5,102 nucleotides of DNA from Bacteroidales bacterium (GTDB lineage: Bacteria; Bacteroidota; Bacteroidia; Bacteroidales; UBA932), in assembly GCA_017615135.1 (NCBI GenBank), contig JAGAAU010000024.1:1-5102 (forward strand), in the 5' to 3' direction. Below the pieces are notes generated by a model that did not search any database, was not told where the DNA came from, and saw only the letters and a list, made by a program, of their open reading frames with translations. Positions within the stretch are counted from its first letter, which is position 1, and each line of letters starts with the position of its first letter. This document shows, piece by piece, positions 1 through 5,102 of the stretch. Both the position numbers and the translations under genes were made by a program.

Positions 1-932
1 AAATGTGGGCTGCCGAGTATTTCGACGAAGAACTCATCGACCGGGAACTCGGACTCGCGCAGAGCCTCGGCTTCAACGTAATCCGCCTGTTTATGTGCGA
101 CCTCGTCTGGCAGAACGACCGCGAGGGCTTCATGGAGCGGCTCGAGAAGTATGTGAGCCTTTCCGACAAGCACGGGCTTAAGCTTCTGCTTACCTTCTTT
201 ACCAACGGCGGCACTATCAAGAATCCCTATCTCGGCCCTCAGCCGGAACCGGCTCCCGGAATCCACAATTCCGTATGGATGTCTTCCCCGGGCCGCGACG
301 TGGTGAACAATCCCGACAGGTGGCCAGTTATCGAGGAATATCTTAAGTGCGTCATTACCAAGTATAAAGACGATCCCCGTATTCTGGCGTGGTGCCTTTA
401 TAACGAGCCTGAGAATACTAAGGGCTTCAATACCCTGCCTTTCATAGAGGCGGTTTACCGTTGGGCGCGCGAAGTGAACCCTTCACAGCCGCTTACCTCT
501 CCCATCTGGGCCCTGCCCGGAGTAGGAAGCAGCAATCTGCCCATCCAGGCCTTCGTGCTTTCCAATAGCGATGTGATTTCCTTCCACTGCTACAACGATT
601 ATGAATATTGCCGCAGGTATGTGGTGATGCTCAAGCAGTTCAACCGTCCGATATTCTGCTCGGAGTGGATGGCCAGAACCAAGGGATCGGACTTCTACAC
701 CATACTCCCTCTGTTCAAGCGCAATAAGATTGCCTGCTTCAGCTATGGTCTTGTGAACGGCAAGCAGCAGTGCCACTACCCTTGGAATGCCGTGGACAAG
801 GATGGAAACAAGATTCCGTTCACCGAAGAGCCGGCTGTTTGGTTCCACGACATTTTCCTGCCCGATGGAACTCCCTGGAATCCCACCGAGGTGCAGTTCA
901 TCCGTGCTCAGACTGCGGTTAAACCTAAATAG
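1..932 (+). CDS. Clan GH-A (GH5-like) TIM-barrel glycoside hydrolase, 5'-truncated
   Basis: This is the C-terminal 309 codons of a retaining glycosidase of the cellulase/xylanase-like (GH5-type, clan GH-A) fold. Seen in the sequence (numbering from the ATG at position 3): an 'NVIRLF' strand with the conserved clan Arg at R28, 'CLYNEPEN' with N134 and E135 as the expected acid/base pair, an aromatic 'FHCYND' strand (H195, Y197), and 'CSEWMA' with E221 as the expected nucleophile. The tail (about 281-300, 'WFHDIFLPDGTPWNP') resembles that of proteins often labelled 1,4-beta-xylanase or cellulase-family hydrolases. The ATG at position 3 is probably internal: relatives I recall carry '..EMW..' here, preceded by an N-terminal stretch and usually a signal peptide, so some 50-80 residues are likely missing. 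Substrate cannot be assigned; a cell-envelope or secreted role in glycan breakdown is inferred. It ends in TAG 3 bases before the stop of the convergent DUF389 gene. Fold and catalytic residues are fairly sure; the exact GH family is not. Confidence 0.82.
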   Translation, partial: MWAAEYFDEELIDRELGLAQSLGFNVIRLFMCDLVWQNDREGFMERLEKYVSLSDKHGLKLLLTFFTNGGTIKNPYLGPQPEPAPGIHNSVWMSSPGRDVVNNPDRWPVIEEYLKCVITKYKDDPRILAWCLYNEPENTKGFNTLPFIEAVYRWAREVNPSQPLTSPIWALPGVGSSNLPIQAFVLSNSDVISFHCYNDYEYCRRYVVMLKQFNRPIFCSEWMARTKGSDFYTILPLFKRNKIACFSYGLVNGKQQCHYPWNAVDKDGNKIPFTEEPAVWFHDIFLPDGTPWNPTEVQFIRAQTAVKPK

Positions 933-945
933 ATTCTATTTCAGG
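924..945. terminator. Inverted repeat over both stop codons, possible weak bidirectional terminator
   Basis: The 3-base gap between the convergent genes lies inside a perfect 7-base inverted repeat: AAATAGA (927-933), a central T at 934, and TCTATTT (935-941). Each arm carries the TAG stop of one gene. With CCT (924-926) pairing to AGG (943-945) past a bulged C at 942, a stem of about 9 bp with a 3-base ATT loop can form. The stem is AT-rich and has no clear U-tract on either side, so termination here is inference. It is the only candidate between the two converging transcripts. Confidence 0.3.
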
Positions 946-2282
946 CGGTTTATCACCGTAACGGTGGTATCTGCCAGGCGTACTTTAAGCCAGTCTTCCA
1001 GCCGCCTCAGATTGTCGCGGCTGAGTGAGTCGGCGCTTTCGGCGACTATCAGGATGCATTTTTCCTCCCGGTCGGTAGTGTCGCTCACTACGCGTGCGCC
1101 CCTGGAGATATAGATATCGTTCAGTTCGGGGTACTGGCTCTTGACCTCCCGGCTTATCTGCAGGTAGGGTATTTCAGCCCTGCGCAGCTCGTTCAGCTCG
1201 GCCTCCAGCATGTTTATCTGGATTTCGCGCTTGTTAATCTCGCTGTCGGTGCGGGCGTAGATGCCCTGCATCAGCTTTTCGGAGTCGGAACTCTCTTCGT
1301 CCGATGCGTTCCTCTCCTTGATTTTGATTTTTTCGCGCTTCAGCCCTGCCTTTTCAGCTGCGTCCAGCAGTCTTTCCTTCCCGCCTGCGTTAAGCTGTGA
1401 GCCACCCATGAAGATGTCCAGCTCGCCGCTCCCGGTGTCCAGATTGTAGTCGTAGATGTAACTGTGCTCGAAGGTCCGGTTTTCCGTAACGAAGTTGATG
1501 GCCTTCTGGGTGAGGTTGTTGGCCTTGATGAGGTTGAATGCGCCGAAGCAGCTTGGAACGGCCACCACAATCACTATCAGGGTTATCAACTGCCTGGTCT
1601 TCTTGGCCTTGGATTCGTCTATGAACTCTGCCTGGGGGAACCTCAGGTATTTCACCATGAAATAGGTGGAGAGGGTTATGAAGATGGTGTTGATGGTGAA
1701 CAGGTAGAGCGCTCCGAACAGGAAATGCAGGTTCAGGTGCGCAAGGCCGTAACCTGCGGTGCAGATCGGCGGCATCAGTGCGGTGGCTATCGCAACTCCG
1801 GAAATAACGGTGCCTTTCTGCTTGCGGCACATTTCGAAGATTCCGGCAGCTCCGCCGAAGAGGGCTATCAGCAGGTCGAAGATGGTAGGATTTGTGCGCG
1901 CCTCGAGCTCAGTAGGGTTCGCCAGAGTAAGCGGCGACAGCAGGAAATACAGCGCCGATGCCAGCAGAGACACCACAACCATGATCAGCAGGTTCTTTGC
2001 GGCACTCTTCAGCAGGGGCATGTCGTTTATTCCCAGACCCAGACCAAGCCCGAAGATAGGACCCATCAGGGGGGAGATGAGCATTGCGCCGATGATCACC
2101 GCGGTGGAGTTTATATTGAGCCCCACGGAAGCGATTATGATGGCGAAAGCCAGAATCCAGAGGTTGGGACCGCGGAAAGAAATGTTGCTGCGTATTGTCT
2201 TGCCGGCCGCTTTTATATCTACCGAATCGTTGATATAGGCTGCCTTTTTGAAGAGTTTCCAGATAGAGCTGAATACAGACAT
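936..2282 (-). CDS. DUF389 (TIGR00341-like) multi-pass membrane protein
   Basis: A 448-residue protein of the DUF389 family, conserved inner-membrane proteins of unknown biochemical role. Seen here: a short amphipathic N-terminus, then about six or seven hydrophobic segments (roughly residues 40-58, 61-83, 97-119, 134-150, 160-180, 184-210, 231-253). These hold family hallmarks such as 'STAVIIGAMLISPLMGPI' (59-76), with its Gly/Pro-rich turn, and 'ATALMPPICTAGYGLA' (166-181). After the last segment comes a soluble domain of about 195 residues with an acidic, Ser-rich patch (about 322-336), a probable coiled coil (about 338-370, 'EIQINMLEAELNELRR') and a final alpha/beta unit ending 'TVTVINRLK'. 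This layout matches Bacteroidales members of the family. The start is the ATG at 2282; a TTG at 2297 would add five residues but is less likely. The gene stands alone on its strand, diverges from the M28-TonB_C gene and has its own promoter box about 30 bases upstream. Family assignment is strong; function is unknown. Confidence 0.9.
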   Translation of the reverse strand: MSVFSSIWKLFKKAAYINDSVDIKAAGKTIRSNISFRGPNLWILAFAIIIASVGLNINSTAVIIGAMLISPLMGPIFGLGLGLGINDMPLLKSAAKNLLIMVVVSLLASALYFLLSPLTLANPTELEARTNPTIFDLLIALFGGAAGIFEMCRKQKGTVISGVAIATALMPPICTAGYGLAHLNLHFLFGALYLFTINTIFITLSTYFMVKYLRFPQAEFIDESKAKKTRQLITLIVIVVAVPSCFGAFNLIKANNLTQKAINFVTENRTFEHSYIYDYNLDTGSGELDIFMGGSQLNAGGKERLLDAAEKAGLKREKIKIKERNASDEESSDSEKLMQGIYARTDSEINKREIQINMLEAELNELRRAEIPYLQISREVKSQYPELNDIYISRGARVVSDTTDREEKCILIVAESADSLSRDNLRRLEDWLKVRLADTTVTVINRLK

Positions 2283-2310
2283 GGCGTGTGGTTTCAAAAA
2301 GCGTTATCGA

Positions 2311-2342
2311 CTGCAAATTTATAAAGAAATTGATTACTTTTG
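2311..2342 (+). promoter_or_regulatory. Bacteroidota-type promoter for the M28-TonB_C/leuS operon
   Basis: TACTTTTG at 2335-2342 is a perfect TAnnTTTG -7 box. CTG at 2311-2313, 21 bases upstream, is a one-mismatch version of the -33 TTG. The box ends only 4 bases before the ATG at 2347, so the expected start of transcription falls at or next to the start codon. With 3 bases between the two downstream genes, this promoter probably also drives leuS. The -33 region overlaps the -7 box of the opposite promoter. Confidence 0.55.
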
Positions 2343-2345
2343 CGG
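2314..2345 (-). promoter_or_regulatory. Bacteroidota-type promoter for the DUF389 gene
   Basis: On the minus strand a perfect TAnnTTTG -7 box, TAAATTTG, occupies 2321 down to 2314. The -33 position, 21 bases further upstream (2345-2343), reads CCG, a poor match to TTG/TTTG, though it is followed by CAAAA. Transcription would start near 2307-2310, leaving a leader of about 26 bases before the ATG at 2282 with no obvious Shine-Dalgarno sequence, as is usual in this phylum. The -33 region overlaps the -7 box of the divergent promoter. Confidence 0.5.
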
Positions 2346-2346
2346 A

Positions 2347-3684
2347 ATGAAAAAAATCCTCCTCCTGAGCGCGTTTTTCTTTGCCGTCAGTTTCAGCCTT
2401 TCGGCACAGTTCCGCGACCCTTCTTACAGGGACATCAGCGACGGGGAAAGCGTTGCGGCGATGAAGGAATGCGTGCGTTTCCTGTCGTCGGCTTCGCTGG
2501 AGGGGCGGGCCGCCGGTTCGGAAGGAGAGAAGATGGCGGCCGCTTATATCTCGGAGCGGCTCGAGGCTGCCGGAGTTGATGTCATTTCCGGTCAGTGGGG
2601 AGATATATTCGGCATCCGTAACGAGGATTCCGCAGACACGCTTGCTTCCTGTAATGTAATAGGCTACATCCCCGGCTATGATAAACAGCTGAAAGACAGA
2701 TATGTGCTGATTGGAGCCAGGCTTGATAACCTCGGCACCTTCACCGTCAATGTAGACGGAACCCCGGTTACCCGCATCTGCTACGGTGCCAACGGCAATG
2801 CCTCCGGGCTTGCCATGCTGGTGCAGATTGCCGGCATACTAAGCGTCAACCGTCTGATGCTCAGGCGTTCCGTTATAATCGCCGCGTTCGGTGCATCTTC
2901 CCGGATGGGGGCCGGTTCCTGGTATTTCCTGAACCGTTCATTCCCCGTGCCGGACCACATAGACGCCATGGTCTGCCTGGATATGCTTGGAACTGGGGCA
3001 TCCGGTTTCTACGCCTGGCCTTCCGGGAATGCAGACCTTACCCGTCTGCTCACCAACCATTCCGCCACCCTGCAGCCGGTAACTCCGGAGATTGTGAACT
3101 ACGAGCCGTGCTTCTCTGACCATAAGTCTTTCTACGCCAGGGAGATACCTTCTGTGCTGTTTACCACTGGAATGTATCCTGAATACAATACAGACAGGGA
3201 TACGGAGAGCATAATCCAGTACGACTGGATGGAGCGGGAGCTGGAGTATATTTCATCCTTCACGATGAATCTCTGCAACGGAGACGCCCCGAAGTTCAGA
3301 CGGGAAATCAATGAAAGTGAGCTTGGAAGGAAGGGTAAGCATCCGGCGGTAGCTTACTATGAATGCGATGTCAAACCCACCTTCCTGGGCAGTTCAGACC
3401 CTAAGCGTTTCTTGGAAAAATGGGTTTACGCCTACCTGCATTATCCGGAAGAAGCCGTGAAGAAAGGCATTCAGGGCAGGGTTACGGTGGAATTCGTCAT
3501 AGACGCAAAGGGTAACGTGAGAGACGCGAGAGTCCTGCACGGAGTGCATCCGCTGCTGGACGATGAGGCCGTGAAGGTGGTGGGCGCCTCTCCCAAATGG
3601 AAGCCCGGACGCATAAACGGAAGGCCGGTGGCGTGCAGGGTTTCAACTTATGTAGAATTTATTCTGGAAAGGAAACGTAAATAA
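2347..3684 (+). CDS. Secreted M28-like pseudo-peptidase fused to a TonB C-terminal domain
   Basis: A 445-residue exported protein. Residues 1-20 (basic MKK, hydrophobic core, 'SLSA' before Q21) form a signal peptide. Residues about 36-310 have the M28 zinc-peptidase fold: 'NVIGYIPG' (103-110), the 'GAHxDHLG' site read as 'GARLDNLG' (123-130), the 'GADDNASG' site read as 'GANGNASG' (147-154), 'FGAEE' read as 'FGASS' (181-185), 'CLDMLG' (210-215), 'SDHKSF' (257-262), and a final 'DYHT'-type site read as 'EYNT' (279-282). Of the zinc or catalytic positions only D212 survives, plus D127, which supports the first histidine; R125, G150, S184, S185 and N281 replace the others. Hydrolysis is therefore unlikely. 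Residues about 341-441 are a TonB C-terminal domain with 'YPEEAVKKGIQGRV' (366-379) and 'PKWKPG' (416-421). There is no other membrane segment or proline-rich spacer. The ATG at 2347 is chosen because it begins the signal peptide; an in-frame ATG at 2248 would bury it and overlap the divergent gene. leuS follows after 3 bases. Domain calls are strong; the role is unknown. Confidence 0.88.
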   Translation: MKKILLLSAFFFAVSFSLSAQFRDPSYRDISDGESVAAMKECVRFLSSASLEGRAAGSEGEKMAAAYISERLEAAGVDVISGQWGDIFGIRNEDSADTLASCNVIGYIPGYDKQLKDRYVLIGARLDNLGTFTVNVDGTPVTRICYGANGNASGLAMLVQIAGILSVNRLMLRRSVIIAAFGASSRMGAGSWYFLNRSFPVPDHIDAMVCLDMLGTGASGFYAWPSGNADLTRLLTNHSATLQPVTPEIVNYEPCFSDHKSFYAREIPSVLFTTGMYPEYNTDRDTESIIQYDWMERELEYISSFTMNLCNGDAPKFRREINESELGRKGKHPAVAYYECDVKPTFLGSSDPKRFLEKWVYAYLHYPEEAVKKGIQGRVTVEFVIDAKGNVRDARVLHGVHPLLDDEAVKVVGASPKWKPGRINGRPVACRVSTYVEFILERKRK

Positions 3685-3687
3685 CGT

Positions 3688-5102
3688 ATGGAGTACGATT
3701 TTAAGTCAATCGAGAAGAAATGGCAGGCCAGATGGGCCGCAGAAAAGACTTTCAAGGTAACTGAAGACAGCGCCAAACCTAAATACTATGTCCTGGACAT
3801 GTTCCCGTATCCATCCGGGGCGGGACTGCACGTTGGACACCCGCTGGGTTACATCGCCAGCGACATCTATACGCGCTATAAGAGGCTCAGGGGCTACAAT
3901 GTGCTGCACCCTATGGGCTACGACGCCTTCGGTCTGCCCGCAGAGCAGTATGCCATCAAGACCGGCAAGCATCCGGAAGAGACCACCATGGAGAATATCG
4001 CCCGCTACCGTTCCCAGATGGACCGCATCGGGTTCTCGTATGACTGGGACCGCGAGGTGCGCACCTGCGACCCGGCCTATTACAAATGGACCCAGTGGGC
4101 TTTCCTGAAGATGTTCGACAGCTGGTACGATCCCGCACAGGACAAGGCCCGGCCCATTGCTGAACTGATTGAGAAATTCCAGACCACAGGTTACGACGAT
4201 ATAACTCCTGAAGCCTGGGAGGCTGCATCGGATAAGGAAAAGTCTGATATTCTCATGCGCTACCGCATAGCCTACCTCGGAGAATCCACCGTAAACTGGT
4301 GCCCGGGGCTTGGAACTGTGCTGGCGAACGATGAGGTTAAAGACGGCCTCTCCGTACGAGGCGGTTTCCCGGTGGAGCAGAAGAAGATGGCCCAGTGGCA
4401 GCTGCGGATTTCCGCCTATGCCGGCCGCCTGCTCTCTTCCTTGGACCGTCTGGACTGGACCGATTCCCTCAAGGAAATGCAGCGCAACTGGATAGGCCGC
4501 TCAGACGGTACGGAAGTGGTGTTCAACACCCGCTGCGACGGCCGCGAGCTCCCCATCACGATCTTTACCACCCGCGTAGATACCATCTTCGGAGTCACCT
4601 TCATGGTTCTGGCTCCGGAAAGCCCGCTTGTAGATCAGCTGACCGCCGCTTCCCGCAAGGAAGAAGTTGAGCAGTACTGCGCTGCCGTGCGCAGGAAGAC
4701 CGAGCGTGAGCGTATCGCCGAGAACGGGCATGCGGTTACCGGAGTTTTTGCCGGTTCCTATGCACTTAACCCCCTTACCGGCGAGGAAGTTCCCATCTGG
4801 ATTTCCGAATATGTGCTTGCGGGTTACGGTACCGGCGCAATCATGGCAGTTCCGGCTCACGACAGCAGAGACTACGCTTTTGCGCGCAAGTTCAACCTTC
4901 CTATAGTGCCCATTATCGAGGGTTGCGATGTGTCCGAGCAGAGTTTCGACGCCAAGGAGGGAATTATGTGCAACTCCGGTTTCCTGAACGGAATGCAGGT
5001 GAAGGATGCGATTGAGGCCGCCAAGGACTATGCCGAGGAGCACGGAATCGGCCGCCGCAAGACCAATTTCCGCCTGCGCGACGCTATTTTCTCCCGCCAG
5101 CG
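3688..5102 (+). CDS. leuS: Leucyl-tRNA synthetase, N-terminal half (runs off window)
   Basis: Class I leucyl-tRNA synthetase, which charges tRNA-Leu with leucine in the cytoplasm and is essential. The window holds 471 codons plus 2 bases, with no stop, of a protein normally around 900 residues. Seen: the start '[13 protein letters not shown]', '[14 protein letters not shown]' with the HIGH-type motif HVGH at 48-51, '[16 protein letters not shown]' (74-89), '[16 protein letters not shown]' (202-217) and '[11 protein letters not shown]' (264-274). The CP1 editing domain follows, with its Thr-rich '[11 protein letters not shown]' (294-304) and '[15 protein letters not shown]' (381-395), in which D395 is the conserved editing Asp. 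The extra segment around 151-188, between the catalytic core and 'VNWCP', is the kind of insertion found in Bacteroidota LeuRS. The ZN1 region retains one Cys (C205), the usual CxxC pair being replaced by 'GLSVRGG' (220-226). KMSKS and the anticodon-binding domain lie beyond the edge. It begins 3 bases after the M28-TonB_C stop; a weak AAGGAAA lies 13-20 bases upstream of its ATG, inside that gene. Confidence 0.97.
   Translation, partial: MEYDFKSIEKKWQARWAAEKTFKVTEDSAKPKYYVLDMFPYPSGAGLHVGHPLGYIASDIYTRYKRLRGYNVLHPMGYDAFGLPAEQYAIKTGKHPEETTMENIARYRSQMDRIGFSYDWDREVRTCDPAYYKWTQWAFLKMFDSWYDPAQDKARPIAELIEKFQTTGYDDITPEAWEAASDKEKSDILMRYRIAYLGESTVNWCPGLGTVLANDEVKDGLSVRGGFPVEQKKMAQWQLRISAYAGRLLSSLDRLDWTDSLKEMQRNWIGRSDGTEVVFNTRCDGRELPITIFTTRVDTIFGVTFMVLAPESPLVDQLTAASRKEEVEQYCAAVRRKTERERIAENGHAVTGVFAGSYALNPLTGEEVPIWISEYVLAGYGTGAIMAVPAHDSRDYAFARKFNLPIVPIIEGCDVSEQSFDAKEGIMCNSGFLNGMQVKDAIEAAKDYAEEHGIGRRKTNFRLRDAIFSRQ

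Noticed and set aside
3..5. ATG at position 3 as the true start of the glycosidase
   Set aside because: The protein begins mid-domain compared with relatives and has no signal peptide or N-terminal strand; the gene most likely continues upstream of the window.
483..848. 121-codon open frame on the - strand opposite the glycosidase
   Set aside because: It is a shadow of the glycosidase frame, which contains clear catalytic motifs.
2283..2297. TTG start at 2297 for the DUF389 protein
   Set aside because: It adds only five residues without family support; the ATG at 2282 fits the usual N-terminus.
1464..2324. Long open frame on the + strand opposite the DUF389 gene (286 codons), with others at 1759-2238 and 787-1113
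   Set aside because: Composition is low-complexity or implausible, no recognisable domain is present, and all lie opposite or across well-supported genes.
2248..2346. In-frame upstream ATG giving the M28-TonB_C protein 33 extra N-terminal residues
   Set aside because: It would place the signal peptide internally, overlap the start of the divergent DUF389 gene by 35 bases, and lie upstream of the promoter box at 2335-2342.
2347..3684. The M28-TonB_C gene as a decaying pseudogene
   Set aside because: The frame is intact over 445 codons, the signal peptide and TonB_C motifs are well preserved, and the changes are concentrated at active-site positions, which fits a pseudo-enzyme better than decay.
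4501..5043. 180-codon open frame on the - strand opposite leuS
   Set aside because: It is antisense to a strongly conserved coding region, with no family resemblance and no promoter or start context.

Overview
The window looks like chromosomal DNA from a member of the Bacteroidota, most likely the order Bacteroidales. Evidence: TAnnTTTG-type -7 promoter boxes, little Shine-Dalgarno signal, a leucyl-tRNA synthetase with the insertion and motif variants I associate with this phylum, a DUF389 membrane protein of the Bacteroidales type, and a secreted protein whose signal peptide ends in the phylum-typical '..SLSAQ'. The base composition is moderately GC-rich (estimated by eye), which would fit several gut Bacteroidales lineages. 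I cannot name a genus.

Layout, left to right. (1) Positions 1-932, + strand: the 3' part of a clan GH-A (GH5-like) TIM-barrel glycosidase whose 5' end lies outside the window. (2) Positions 936-2282, - strand: a complete DUF389 multi-pass membrane protein. It converges on the glycosidase with only 3 bases between the two stop codons, and a small inverted repeat covers both stops. (3) Positions 2283-2346: a 64-base divergent intergenic region with two back-to-back Bacteroidota-type promoters that overlap almost symmetrically. (4) Positions 2347-3684, + strand: a secreted two-domain protein with an M28 (zinc aminopeptidase) fold followed by a TonB C-terminal domain. (5) Positions 3688 to the end, + strand: leuS, starting 3 bases after the previous stop and cut by the window edge after 471 codons, at about the end of its editing domain.

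The most interesting item is the M28-TonB_C protein. Five of the six residues expected to form the di-zinc active site are replaced (H to R, D to G, EE to SS, H to N), although the surrounding M28 motifs remain readable and the frame is intact. It is therefore probably a catalytically dead M28 pseudo-peptidase fused to a TonB-type C-terminal domain, with only a signal peptide and no other membrane anchor. It sits at the head of an apparent two-gene operon with the essential leuS. Its promoter box is so close to the ATG that the mRNA may be leaderless. No mobile element, tRNA, rRNA or CRISPR array was seen, and no stretch of more than 64 bases lacks a gene.
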